From: Leisingera thetidis
GTDB taxonomy: Bacteria > Pseudomonadota > Alphaproteobacteria > Rhodobacterales > Rhodobacteraceae
Length of the DNA stretch: 64,000 bases
Assembly (NCBI RefSeq): GCF_025857195.1
Contig: NZ_CP109790.1
Coordinates: forward strand, 62,001 to 126,000
Direction: 5' to 3'
In this document: piece after piece, positions 8,477 through 17,209 of the stretch
Numbering within the stretch: position 1 is the stretch's first letter
Layout: each line of letters starts with the position of its first letter
Translations under genes and position numbers: made by a program
Notes under the pieces: generated by a model
Databases searched by the model: none
Told to the model about the DNA's origin: nothing
The model's input: the letters and a program-made list of their open reading frames with translations, nothing else

Positions 8477-9384
8477 CATTCCGAGGGGAGGGAAGCCAGA
8501 ATGTGATCCACCATGAAGTCGATGAACAGCCGCACCTTGGGATCCTGATGGCGGCGGTGCACATAAAGGCAAGCCATCTGGATGGGGATTGGCGGCTCCT
8601 CCGCCAGCACCGGCACCAGCCGGCCCGAGGCGAGATGTTCCGAAATCTCGAATACCGGTTTCAGGATAATCCCATGCCCGTCCAGCGCCCAGCTGGTCAG
8701 CACGTCGCCGTGATCCGATTCAAACGGCCCGGTGACCGTGACCCGCTTGACCCCGTCATGGCTGCGCAGAGGCCATTGGAACTCCGGCGCGCCGGGATAG
8801 CGCAGGTTCAGGCAATCGTGCGCCTCCGTCTTCAGCTCCTCACTGTTCCTGGGCTGGCCGCGCTGCCCGATGTAGTCCGGAGACGCGCACAGCACCCGAG
8901 GGCAATCGGCAATTTTTCGGATGCGCAGGTTTGAATCCTCCGGCACACCCAGGAAAAATGCCGCGTCCAGCCCTTCTGCCGCCAAATCCAGCTTGCGGTC
9001 CGACAGCCGCAGCCGGATTGAGATCAGCGGATAGGCTTCCTTGAACTTCGGCACCGCCGGCGCAATCAGCCGCTGCCCCAGCCCCAGGGGGGCCGCCACA
9101 TAAAGCGTGCCGCGCGGGGTTTGCGTCACGCTGCTGATGTCGGCCTCGGCCTCGTCCACCGCCTCCAGGATCTTGACCGCACCGCGGTAGAACAGGTTAC
9201 CCTGCTCGGTCGGATTGAGCAGCCGCGTGGTGCGCTGGAACAGCCGCACGTTCAGATGATCCTCCAGTTGCGAAATCCGTGACGACGCCACCGCAGCCGA
9301 AATCCGCATGTCGCGCGCCGCGGCGGACATATTGCCAAGTTCATAGACACGGACAAAGGTGCGGATATTGTCGAGATAGGCCAT
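8476..9384 (-). CDS. LysR family regulator, probable purine catabolism control
   Basis: This 302-residue LysR-type regulator has an N-terminal winged helix-turn-helix (YLDNIRTFVRVYELGNMSAA, then RISQLEDHLNVRLFQRTTR) and a C-terminal effector domain. It is divergent from puuD with about 105 bases between the starts, the usual arrangement for a LysR regulator of the adjacent operon. It is clearly related to the second LysR protein at 11343: both keep RTTR-L-PTE, APLG-G-R-IAP and SDRK-D. The two probably arose by duplication and divide the purine operons between them. The effector is unknown; urate, xanthine or a downstream intermediate would fit. Confidence 0.85.
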   Translation of the reverse strand: MAYLDNIRTFVRVYELGNMSAAARDMRISAAVASSRISQLEDHLNVRLFQRTTRLLNPTEQGNLFYRGAVKILEAVDEAEADISSVTQTPRGTLYVAAPLGLGQRLIAPAVPKFKEAYPLISIRLRLSDRKLDLAAEGLDAAFFLGVPEDSNLRIRKIADCPRVLCASPDYIGQRGQPRNSEELKTEAHDCLNLRYPGAPEFQWPLRSHDGVKRVTVTGPFESDHGDVLTSWALDGHGIILKPVFEISEHLASGRLVPVLAEEPPIPIQMACLYVHRRHQDPKVRLFIDFMVDHILASLPSE

Positions 9385-9489
9385 TCAAGTATTCTTTGTG
9401 TTATTTTGAAACAGCTTGGATTTTTTACCTAATACATGAAAATAGCGGCATGCTCTAGTGTCCTTGCCAAAGCTTATGAGGAGAGAACA

Positions 9490-10749
9490 ATGGAAGAGCT
9501 TGTGATCATGTGGGACTGGCTGGGCTTTGCGGTCCGCTGGCTTCACGTCATCACCGCCATTGCCTGGATCGGATCGTCCTTCTACTTCGTCGCGCTGGAC
9601 CTTGGCCTGCGGAAAGTTCCGCATCTGCCGGTCGGCGCGCATGGCGAGGAATGGCAGGTCCATGGCGGCGGTTTCTACCACATCCAGAAATACCTGGTGG
9701 CGCCGGAAAACATGCCGGAGCATCTGATCTGGTTCAAATGGGAAAGTTACGCCACCTGGTTGTCCGGCGCGGGCCTGTTGATGATCGTCTACTGGGCGGG
9801 CGGCGAGCTCTACCTGATCGACTCCGCCAAGGCCGACCTGGCGCTGTGGCAGGGCATCCTGATTTCCGGCGCCTCGCTGAGCATCGGCTGGCTGGTCTAT
9901 GATGCCTTGTGCAAATCGCCGCTGGGGGAAAAGCCGACCTTCCTGATGGTGCTGCTGTTTGTGCTGCTGGTCATCATGGGATGGGGCTACAACCAGATCT
10001 TCACCGGCCGCGCGGTGATGCTGCACCTGGGCGCCTTTACGGCCACCATCATGACGGCAAACGTCTTTTTCATCATCATGCCGAACCAGCGCATCGTGGT
10101 GAAGGACCTGCAGGAAGGCCGCACACCGGATGCCAAGTATGGCAAGATCGCCAAGCTGCGCTCGACCCATAACAACTATCTGACGCTGCCGGTGGTGTTC
10201 CTGATGCTGTCCAACCACTACCCGCTGGCCTTTGCCACCGAGTACAACTGGCTGATCGCAGCACTTGTGTTCCTGATGGGCGTGACCATCCGCCACTACT
10301 TCAACAGCAACCATGCGGGCACCAGCAACCCGACCTGGACCTGGCCTGTGACCGCCATCCTGTTCATCGGCATCATGATCCTGAGCCAGGCGCCGCTGCA
10401 GCAGGACACCTATGAAGAGTCCGAAGCGCGGGAACTGACCAAGGGCGAGCAAGTCTTTGCCAGCAATGCACATTTCGAGGACGTGATGAACGTTGTGCCG
10501 GGCCGCTGCGCGATGTGCCACGCGCGCGAGCCCTATTACGACGGCATCCGCCGCGCGCCCAAGAACGTGCTGCTGGAGACCCCCGCGGATGTGGCGAAAT
10601 ACGCCAAGGAGATCTATCTCCAGGCCGGGGCCACCGTTGCCATGCCGCCTGCCAATGTGACCCACATGGAGGACGAAGAGCGCGCCCTGATCCGCCGCTG
10701 GTACGGCAGTGCCTCCAAGGATCTGCCCTTCGCGCTTGCCGCGAACTGA
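9490..10749 (+). CDS. puuD: Membrane urate oxidase PuuD with C-terminal cytochrome c domain
   Basis: This 419-residue protein has an N-terminal membrane domain of about eight hydrophobic segments (urate hydroxylase PuuD, Urate_ox_N family) followed by a c-type cytochrome domain. The haem motif CAMCH is at residues 340-344. PuuD oxidises urate to 5-hydroxyisourate and passes electrons toward a respiratory cytochrome instead of making peroxide. I chose the ATG at 9490 because GAGGAGAG lies just upstream; an ATG at 9436 would add 18 residues before the first membrane segment. It supplies the substrate of uraH, encoded nearby, and is followed by its own terminator. Confidence 0.92.
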   Translation: MEELVIMWDWLGFAVRWLHVITAIAWIGSSFYFVALDLGLRKVPHLPVGAHGEEWQVHGGGFYHIQKYLVAPENMPEHLIWFKWESYATWLSGAGLLMIVYWAGGELYLIDSAKADLALWQGILISGASLSIGWLVYDALCKSPLGEKPTFLMVLLFVLLVIMGWGYNQIFTGRAVMLHLGAFTATIMTANVFFIIMPNQRIVVKDLQEGRTPDAKYGKIAKLRSTHNNYLTLPVVFLMLSNHYPLAFATEYNWLIAALVFLMGVTIRHYFNSNHAGTSNPTWTWPVTAILFIGIMILSQAPLQQDTYEESEARELTKGEQVFASNAHFEDVMNVVPGRCAMCHAREPYYDGIRRAPKNVLLETPADVAKYAKEIYLQAGATVAMPPANVTHMEDEERALIRRWYGSASKDLPFALAAN

Positions 10750-10773
10750 GCCGGTTCCCCGCGTTCAATCTGA

Positions 10774-10803
10774 ATGGCTCCGCCCCAGTGGCGGGGCCAT
10801 TTT
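10774..10803 (+). terminator. Terminator after puuD
   Basis: ATGGCTCCGCC (10774-10784) pairs with GGCGGGGCCAT (10790-10800) over 11 bp with one G-U pair, then TTTTG begins with the last T of the stem. Confidence 0.7.
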
Positions 10804-10806
10804 GCA

Positions 10807-10863
10807 TGCACCGGGCGTGCACCCCCGGACACCCCCATGCACCCCGGTGCACCCCTGTGCGCC
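10807..10863. repeat. Helically phased TGCAC(C) repeats in the puuD-lipoprotein gap
   Basis: TGCAC occurs at 10807, 10818, 10838 and 10848. Degenerate copies (GACACC near 10828 and TGTGCGCC near 10855) fill the empty positions, so the spacing is close to 10-11 bp throughout. Most copies continue as TGCACCCC. The gene-free stretch 10750-11081 (332 bases) otherwise holds the puuD terminator and a GC-rich hairpin near 10989-11013 (CCCCCGG / CCGGGGG). No ORF with a ribosome site is seen. Confidence 0.6.
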
Positions 10864-11081
10864 GCCCCGGCACAGCGGCGCCGTGGAACCAAAGAGCCCG
10901 GCCGCGCGTTGTTCCTGTACAGGGTTTGCCCAGCTGCGCCGGAGACCCAAGGGTCTTCCGGACTGTTCAGCCACAGCGCCAATCCCTTTCGGGCACCCTT
11001 CCCCCGGCCGCACAAACCGGGGGCTGGCCGTTTGGGACCGCGGCAAAACTGCGGGGTTTGGACGTTGAAGGAGGAAAGAAA

Positions 11082-11285
11082 ATGTTTAGAAAGACCATCG
11101 CTATTGGATTTGCCATCTGTACCACTCTTGCCGCCTGCGGCGACACCACCGGCGAGCGGCTGGTTTACGGCGCTGGCGCCGGTGCTGCCGGGTCCGCCGT
11201 TCTGAACGGCAATCTGGTGACAGGCGCCGCTGTCGGGGCCGCGGCGAACTTGATCTATTGCGAGGAAAATCCGCACCGCTGCTAA
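11082..11285 (+). CDS. Small lipoprotein with glycine-rich segment
   Basis: This 67-residue protein has a basic N-terminus (MFRKTIAI), a hydrophobic stretch and the lipobox LAAC with the lipidated cysteine near residue 19. The mature part contains an alanine/glycine-rich helix (YGAGAGAAGSAVLNG, then GAAVGAAANLI) and two further cysteines near the C-terminus. This resembles small entericidin or glycine-zipper lipoproteins common in Rhodobacteraceae. The ribosome site AAGGAGG is strong and a clear terminator follows, so it is a real one-gene unit. Function unknown; it should be attached to the membrane on the periplasmic side. Confidence 0.8.
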   Translation: MFRKTIAIGFAICTTLAACGDTTGERLVYGAGAGAAGSAVLNGNLVTGAAVGAAANLIYCEENPHRC

Positions 11286-11306
11286 GGCGCGAACCCTCGA
11301 TTCCGG

Positions 11307-11333
11307 AAGGCGGGCCAGCGGTGCCCGCCTTTT
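11307..11333. terminator. Terminator between the lipoprotein gene and the convergent LysR gene
   Basis: AAGGCGGGC (11307-11315) pairs with GCCCGCCTT (11323-11331), ending in TTTTC. The A residues at the left edge allow it to work for the LysR gene on the other strand too. Confidence 0.75.
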
Positions 11334-11342
11334 CATTTCCGC

Positions 11343-12281
11343 TTACTGCACCCCGTTCTCTTGGGGGCCGCCAGCTTCAATCCGCCGGAACGCGGCCAGC
11401 CCGTGCTTTACCGCGTAATCCACGAACAGGCGGATCTTGGGATCCTGCAATTTCCGGTGCGGGTAGAGGCAGCCGAAAACGGTCGGCTCCGGCGGCGTCT
11501 CTGCCAGAACCTCGACCAGAGCGCCGCTGCGCAGATGGGCAGCCACGTCGAAGCGCGGCTTGTTGACGATGCCGCGCCCGTCCAGCGCCCAGCCCGTCAG
11601 CACGTCGCTGTCGTCAGCGTCGTATTTGCCCGAAACCTCCAGCTTGCGCGGGCCTTCGGATGTGTCCAGCGTCCAGAAATATTCCGGTGACCTCGGGTAG
11701 CGCAGCAACAGGCAGTTGTGGCCGGTCAGCAGATCCTCCGGCACCTGCGGCGCGCCATGCCGCTCCAGATAGGCCGGTGCGGCGCATAGCACCCGCGCGC
11801 AATCGGCGATCTTGCGCATCTTCAGGGTCGAGTCGTGCGGGGTGCCGATGAAGAAGGCCACGTCCAGCCCGTCGGCCAGGATATCGACCTTGCGGTCCGA
11901 CATCCGCATGCGGATTTCGGTTGCCGGGTAATCCTCGACAAACCCCGGCACCAGCGGCGCGATGATGCGGCGGCCCACGCCCAGCGGAGCGGTCACCCGG
12001 ATCACCCCGCGCGGCGCAGCGGAGAACTGCGAGACCACCGCCTCGGCGTCCTCAATCGATTCGAGAACCTTCTTGGCCTCGGTATAAAACAACTGCCCGG
12101 CCTCGGTGGGGGTCAGCGATCTCGTGGTGCGGTTGAACAGCCGCACGCCCAGGTGCTTTTCAAGCTCCTTGATCCGCTTGCTGGCAACCGCCGGAGTCAA
12201 CCTCAGGTCGCGCCCGCCAGAGGTGATGCTGCCCAGCTCGACGACTCGGATGAAGACGCGCAGGGATTCCAGATAAGACAT
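11343..12281 (-). CDS. LysR family regulator, probable control of xanthine dehydrogenase genes
   Basis: This 312-residue LysR-type regulator has the N-terminal helix-turn-helix (SYLESLRVFIRVVELGSITSG and KRIKELEKHLGVRLFNRTTR) and a standard effector-binding domain. It is divergent from xdhA with 205 bases between the starts, so it probably controls the xdhABC-permease-guaD operon. It is a paralogue of the LysR protein at 8476. The C-terminal tail is about ten residues longer. The inducing ligand is unknown. Confidence 0.85.
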   Translation of the reverse strand: MSYLESLRVFIRVVELGSITSGGRDLRLTPAVASKRIKELEKHLGVRLFNRTTRSLTPTEAGQLFYTEAKKVLESIEDAEAVVSQFSAAPRGVIRVTAPLGVGRRIIAPLVPGFVEDYPATEIRMRMSDRKVDILADGLDVAFFIGTPHDSTLKMRKIADCARVLCAAPAYLERHGAPQVPEDLLTGHNCLLLRYPRSPEYFWTLDTSEGPRKLEVSGKYDADDSDVLTGWALDGRGIVNKPRFDVAAHLRSGALVEVLAETPPEPTVFGCLYPHRKLQDPKIRLFVDYAVKHGLAAFRRIEAGGPQENGVQ

Positions 12282-12486
12282 GTTTCACAGTCCTTTACGG
12301 GCACGCTTGCTGGCTGCCTCCATGGGTGAAAGACGGCAGTCCAGCCGGTTCCGGCATGCTTTAACCTAAACATTTTCAACAGCGTGTTGAAAGCATTTCG
12401 CGATTGCGCCCGTTAACCGTGGCAGTCGGACACGGTACAAAAGACATAAGCGGGCCCAAGCGGCTCACAGACATTCGGGAGGCCAG

Positions 12487-13950
12487 ATGGCACATCAAAC
12501 CGACATCCGCTTTCTTCTGAACGGCAGGGACATTGTGCTGGAGGACGTGAAGGCCACCACCACGCTTTTGGATTTCCTGCGCCTGGAGCAGCGCCTGACC
12601 GGCACCAAGGAAGGCTGCGCAGAGGGTGACTGCGGCGCTTGCACCGTGCTGGTGGGCCGTCTGCAGAATGGCGCCCTGCGCTATGAGGCGGTGAACGCCT
12701 GCATCCGCTTCCTGGCCTCGCTCAATGGCTGCCACGTGGTGACGGTCGAGCATCTCTCCGGCCCCAATGGGCGGCTGCATCCGGTGCAGCAGGCGATGGT
12801 CGAATACCACGGCAGCCAGTGCGGTTTCTGCACCCCGGGTTTCGTGATGTCGCTGTACGCGCTGTGGATGGAGAACCCGCAGCCGACCAAGGCTGAGGTG
12901 GAAACCGCCGTGCAGGGCAACCTCTGCCGCTGCACCGGTTATGAGCCGATTGTGCGCGCCGCCCTGGCGGTGAACCAGTACGGCACCCCGGCCAATGATT
13001 ACCTGACCACCGAGCGTGACAGCCTGACCGCCAAGCTGAACGCGATCCAGCCGCAGGCCCGCGTCGTGACCGGCCCCGAAGACGACCGTGCCATTCTGCC
13101 GCTGGACGTGGCCGATCTGGCGCAGGTGCTGGCGGAAAACCCCAAGGCGACAATTGTGGCGGGCTCCACCGATGTCGGCCTCTGGGTCACCAAATTCATG
13201 AAACCGATCTCTCCGGTCGTATTTGTCTCTCACCTTGAGGAGCTGAAAGCCATTAAGCTGACCGACGAGGCGCTGATCATCGGCGCTGGCGTCACCTATA
13301 CCGAGAGCGAAGCGGCGATCCGCGATGCTTTCCCGCATCTGAGCGCCTACTGGGACCGCATCGCCGGCTGGCAGGTGCGCAACATGGGCACCATCGGCGG
13401 CAATATCGCCAATGGCTCGCCCATCGGGGACACCCCGCCGGTGCTGATCTCGCTGGGGGCCGAGGTGACGCTGCAGAAAAAGGGCGGTTCGCGCACCCTG
13501 CCGCTGGAGGATTTCTTTATCGATTACGGCAAGCAGGACCGCGAGCCGGGCGATTTCGTTGCTTCGATCCGCATCCCGCTGCGCCGGGACGGGCAGATCG
13601 ACGCCGCCTACAAGATTTCCAAGCGCCGGGACGAGGATATCTCCTCGGTCGCCGCCGGGGTCAGCGTGGAAGTGTCAAATGGTGTGATCACCGCGGCCCG
13701 CATCGCATTCGGCGGCATGGCAGCAACGCCCAAGCGCGCCGCAGGCGCCGAGGCAGCGCTGGTCGGCCAGCCCTGGGGCGAGGCGGCGTTTGACGCGGCG
13801 GCGGAAGCGGTGAAGCAGGACTTCACCCCGCTCAGCGACTGGCGGGCGTCGGCGGACTACCGGGCGCTCACGGCCAGCAACCTGCTGCGCCGCTTCTATC
13901 TGGAACATGATGCTGCAACCGCCGGTCCCGTCCGGCTGGCCGTCGCCTGA
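12487..13950 (+). CDS. xdhA: Xanthine dehydrogenase small subunit XdhA
   Basis: This 487-residue subunit holds two [2Fe-2S] clusters and FAD. Cluster ligands are visible in GCAEGDCGACTVL (C44, C49, C52, with C72 beyond) and in CGFCTPGF plus LCRCTGYEPI (C112, C115, C147, C149). The FAD domain begins around residue 190 with VAGSTDVGLW. Together with XdhB it oxidises hypoxanthine to xanthine and xanthine to urate, passing electrons to NAD. The ribosome site GGGAGG is six bases before the ATG. It starts an operon that continues through xdhB, xdhC, a purine permease and guanine deaminase. Confidence 0.95.
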   Translation: MAHQTDIRFLLNGRDIVLEDVKATTTLLDFLRLEQRLTGTKEGCAEGDCGACTVLVGRLQNGALRYEAVNACIRFLASLNGCHVVTVEHLSGPNGRLHPVQQAMVEYHGSQCGFCTPGFVMSLYALWMENPQPTKAEVETAVQGNLCRCTGYEPIVRAALAVNQYGTPANDYLTTERDSLTAKLNAIQPQARVVTGPEDDRAILPLDVADLAQVLAENPKATIVAGSTDVGLWVTKFMKPISPVVFVSHLEELKAIKLTDEALIIGAGVTYTESEAAIRDAFPHLSAYWDRIAGWQVRNMGTIGGNIANGSPIGDTPPVLISLGAEVTLQKKGGSRTLPLEDFFIDYGKQDREPGDFVASIRIPLRRDGQIDAAYKISKRRDEDISSVAAGVSVEVSNGVITAARIAFGGMAATPKRAAGAEAALVGQPWGEAAFDAAAEAVKQDFTPLSDWRASADYRALTASNLLRRFYLEHDAATAGPVRLAVA

Positions 13951-13962
13951 GGAGATTTTGAG

Positions 13963-16281
13963 ATGAAGGACCATCAGACCATCAGCGGCGCCGTGCACCA
14001 TGACCGCCAGCATGACAGCGCGATCAAGCATGTCACCGGGCGCGCTGAATACACTGACGATATTGCCGAGCCCTGGGGCACGCTGCATGCTTACCTGGGT
14101 GTCTCCACCGTCGCCCACGCCAATATCAAGGGCATTGACCTCTCTGCCGTGCGTGCAGCACCCGGCGTGGTGGATGTGCTGACCGCCGATGACATTCCCG
14201 GCGTCAACGACATCAGCCCCACCGGCAAGCATGACGAGCCGGTGTTTCCAACGGAGAAGGTGGAGTTCCACGGCCAGCCGATGTTTGCGGTAATTGCCGA
14301 GACCCGCGATGCCGCCCGCCGTGCCGCCGAACTGGCGCAGGTGGATTACGAAGTGCTGCCGCACGCGCTGGACCCGGTCCAGGCGCAAGAGGCCGGATAT
14401 CCGATGGTCACCGACCCGCTGAAGCTGGAGCGCGGCGATGTGGAGGCCGGCCGCAAGGGGGCCCCCCACCGCATCCAGGCGCAGATGACCGTCGGCGGCC
14501 AGGACCACATGTATCTGGAAGGCCACATCGCCTTTGCCATTCCCGGCGAGGACGAGGACGTGACCGTACATTGTTCCACCCAGCACCCCAGCGAAGCGCA
14601 GCATATGGTGGCGCATGTTCTGGGCGTGGCGAACAACGCGGTGACCGTCAACGTGCGCCGGATGGGCGGGGGTTTTGGCGGCAAGGAAAGCCAGATGAAC
14701 CTGTTCTGCGCGGTGGCCGCAATCGCTGCGAAGAAGCATAATCGCCCGGTCAAGATCCGCCCGGACCGCGATCAGGACATGACCGCCACCGGCAAGCGCC
14801 ATGATTTTATCATCGACTATGACGTGGCCTTTGACGACGCGGGCCGCATTCAGGCGGTCGAGGGCGGCTTTGCCGCGCGCTGCGGCTATTCCTCGGACCT
14901 GTCCGGGCCGGTCACCGACCGGGCGCTGTTCCATGCGGATAACGCCTATTTCTACCCGAACGTGCTGCTGAAAAGCCGCCCGATGAAGACCAACACCGTC
15001 TCCAACACGGCCTTCCGCGGTTTTGGCGGCCCGCAGGGTGTGGTCGCGGCGGAGCGGATGATTGAAGAGATCGCCTATGCCCTCGGCAAGGACCCGCTGG
15101 ATGTGCGCAAGGCCAACTTTTATGGCAAAGAAGGCCGCGACCTGACCCCGTACCATCAGAAGGTGGAGGACAATATCCTCGACCGGCTGATCACGGAGCT
15201 GGAGGAAAACGCCGAGTACCGCAAGCGCCGCGAGGAAATCATCGCCTTCAACAAGGAGTCGAAGATCATCAAGAAGGGCATTGCCCTGACGCCGGTGAAA
15301 TTCGGCATCTCCTTCACCGCGACGCATTACAATCAGGCGGGTTCGCTGATCCATGTCTACAACGACGGCTCAATCCACTTGAACCACGGCGGCACCGAAA
15401 TGGGGCAGGGCCTCAACACCAAGGTGGCGCAAGTTGTGGCGGATGCCTTCCAGGTGGATTTCGAGCGCATCAAGATCACCAAGACCACCACCGAGAAGGT
15501 GCCGAACACCTCCGCGACCGCGGCGTCGTCCGGGTCGGACCTCAACGGCATGGCGGCATTGAACGCGGCGGAACAGATCATTGCCCGGCTGACCAAGTTC
15601 GCGGCTGAGAAATACGGTGTGTCCGAGGCGGAGGTGGAGTTCCTGCCCAACCGCGTGCGCGCCGGCAGCGAGATCGTCGCTTTTGATACGCTGGTGAAAG
15701 CGGCCTATATGGCCCGTGTCCAGCTGTCGGCGGCGGGGTTCTACAAGACGCCGGAAATCCATTGGGACCGCGCGGCGGGCAAGGGGCAGCCGTTCTTCTA
15801 CTACGCCTATGGCGCGTCCTGCTCCGAGGTGTCGGTCGATACGCTGACAGGCGAATACCGGGTGGAGCGCACCGACATCCTGCATGATGTGGGCCGCTCG
15901 CTGAACCCGATCCTGGACAAGGGCCAGGTGGAGGGTGCCTTCATCCAAGGGATGGGCTGGCTGACCACCGAGGAACTGTGGTGGGATGGCGAAGGCCGCC
16001 TGCGCACCCATGCGCCCTCGACCTACAAGATCCCGCTGGCGTCTGACCGGCCGCGCATCTTCAACACGCAGCTGGCTGAATGGTCGGTGAACAAGAAGCG
16101 CACCATCAAGCGGTCCAAGGCCGTGGGCGAGCCGCCCTTCATGCTGGGCATCTCGGTGTTCGAGGCGCTGTCGATGGCTGTCGCCAGCACCGCGGATTAC
16201 AAGGTCTGCCCGCGCCTGGATGCGCCCGCCACGCCGGAACGCGTGCTGATGGCGATCGAAACCCTCAAAGGGCGGGGCTGA
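13963..16281 (+). CDS. xdhB: Xanthine dehydrogenase molybdopterin-binding subunit XdhB
   Basis: This 772-residue subunit binds the molybdenum cofactor. Recognisable motifs are the hydroxylase signature GGGFGGKES, AFRGFGGPQGV and a C-terminal VGEPPFMLG whose glutamate (residue 723) is the catalytic base of the family. It begins 12 bases after the xdhA stop with GAGGAG in front. Both subunits form a heterotetramer in the cytoplasm. Length and motif order are normal for bacterial XdhB. Confidence 0.95.
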   Translation: MKDHQTISGAVHHDRQHDSAIKHVTGRAEYTDDIAEPWGTLHAYLGVSTVAHANIKGIDLSAVRAAPGVVDVLTADDIPGVNDISPTGKHDEPVFPTEKVEFHGQPMFAVIAETRDAARRAAELAQVDYEVLPHALDPVQAQEAGYPMVTDPLKLERGDVEAGRKGAPHRIQAQMTVGGQDHMYLEGHIAFAIPGEDEDVTVHCSTQHPSEAQHMVAHVLGVANNAVTVNVRRMGGGFGGKESQMNLFCAVAAIAAKKHNRPVKIRPDRDQDMTATGKRHDFIIDYDVAFDDAGRIQAVEGGFAARCGYSSDLSGPVTDRALFHADNAYFYPNVLLKSRPMKTNTVSNTAFRGFGGPQGVVAAERMIEEIAYALGKDPLDVRKANFYGKEGRDLTPYHQKVEDNILDRLITELEENAEYRKRREEIIAFNKESKIIKKGIALTPVKFGISFTATHYNQAGSLIHVYNDGSIHLNHGGTEMGQGLNTKVAQVVADAFQVDFERIKITKTTTEKVPNTSATAASSGSDLNGMAALNAAEQIIARLTKFAAEKYGVSEAEVEFLPNRVRAGSEIVAFDTLVKAAYMARVQLSAAGFYKTPEIHWDRAAGKGQPFFYYAYGASCSEVSVDTLTGEYRVERTDILHDVGRSLNPILDKGQVEGAFIQGMGWLTTEELWWDGEGRLRTHAPSTYKIPLASDRPRIFNTQLAEWSVNKKRTIKRSKAVGEPPFMLGISVFEALSMAVASTADYKVCPRLDAPATPERVLMAIETLKGRG

Positions 16282-16284
16282 GCC

Positions 16285-17178
16285 ATGACCCGCCGCCTCT
16301 CCCTCCAGGGTTTTCTGGCCAGCCACAGCCGTGTGGTGCAGGTCGCGCTGACCCGCGTCCGCGGGTCGTCCCCGCGGGAGGCCGGCACCTGCATGTTTGT
16401 GGCGGCGGAAGGTCTGTGGGGGACCATTGGCGGCGGCCAGCTGGAATTTATCGCCATCGACCACGCCCGGCGGATGCTGAAGCAGGACGTGATCAGCGAC
16501 ACGCTGGACGTGCCGCTGGGGCCGGAGATCGGCCAGTGCTGCGGCGGCCGGGTGGAAATGTCGCTGGCGCAGATGCGCCAGGGCAACCGCAACACCGCCA
16601 TTGCCCGCCATCAGGCCGAGGAACAGGCGCTGCCACATGTCTATGTGATGGGCGCAGGTCACGTGGGCCGGGCGCTGGCGGACCTGTTCCAGCATATGCC
16701 GGTGCGCTGCATCCTGATCGACCAGCGCGCCGAAGAATTGAACTTGTGCCAGGCGGATGTGGAACGCCGCCAAAGCGCTATCCCTGAGATCGACATCGCC
16801 ACCGCACCTGCGGGCAGCGCCTTTGTCGTTCTCACCCACGATCACGCGCTTGACTTCCTGCTTGCCTCCGCTGCCCTGCAGCGCGGCGATGCGGGCTATG
16901 TCGGGCTGATCGGATCGGCCACCAAGCGGGAGAAGTTCCGCCGCTGGTGCCGGGACCATTGCGACGGTCTGGGAACCGACCGTCTCATCTGCCCCATCGG
17001 GGCAGGCGGCAGCCGCGACAAGCGGCCCAGCGTCATCGCGGCCTTCGTGGCAGCGGAAGTGATTGCTGATTTGACCTCTGAAACTGCCGCGTCCGCTTCC
17101 GCAAGGAGCACAGACCTGCCCCAAACGGGCAAGCAACCGGACGCAGAGGGAGACACGGCTGGAGCAATCAGCCGGTAA
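16285..17178 (+). CDS. xdhC: Xanthine dehydrogenase maturation factor XdhC
   Basis: This 297-residue protein belongs to the XdhC/CoxI family that binds molybdenum cofactor, promotes its sulfuration and inserts it into XdhB. The N-terminal domain carries VRGSSPREAGTCMFV, and the Rossmann domain carries MGAGHVGRALADLF at about residue 125. The signature CPIGAGGSRDKRPSVIAAF is near the C-terminus. A low-complexity Ser/Ala/Thr tail of about 40 residues follows. It starts three bases after xdhB, so the genes are co-transcribed. Confidence 0.93.
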   Translation: MTRRLSLQGFLASHSRVVQVALTRVRGSSPREAGTCMFVAAEGLWGTIGGGQLEFIAIDHARRMLKQDVISDTLDVPLGPEIGQCCGGRVEMSLAQMRQGNRNTAIARHQAEEQALPHVYVMGAGHVGRALADLFQHMPVRCILIDQRAEELNLCQADVERRQSAIPEIDIATAPAGSAFVVLTHDHALDFLLASAALQRGDAGYVGLIGSATKREKFRRWCRDHCDGLGTDRLICPIGAGGSRDKRPSVIAAFVAAEVIADLTSETAASASARSTDLPQTGKQPDAEGDTAGAISR

Positions 17179-17209
17179 GGACTGCGTCCTCTGATAGGAG
17201 GAGGCCGCC

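Noticed and set aside
13677..13694. TGTGATCACC inside xdhA, similar to the GntR operator
   Set aside because: It lies within coding sequence, has a mismatch in the symmetric core flank and is not near any start. Chance occurrence is likely.
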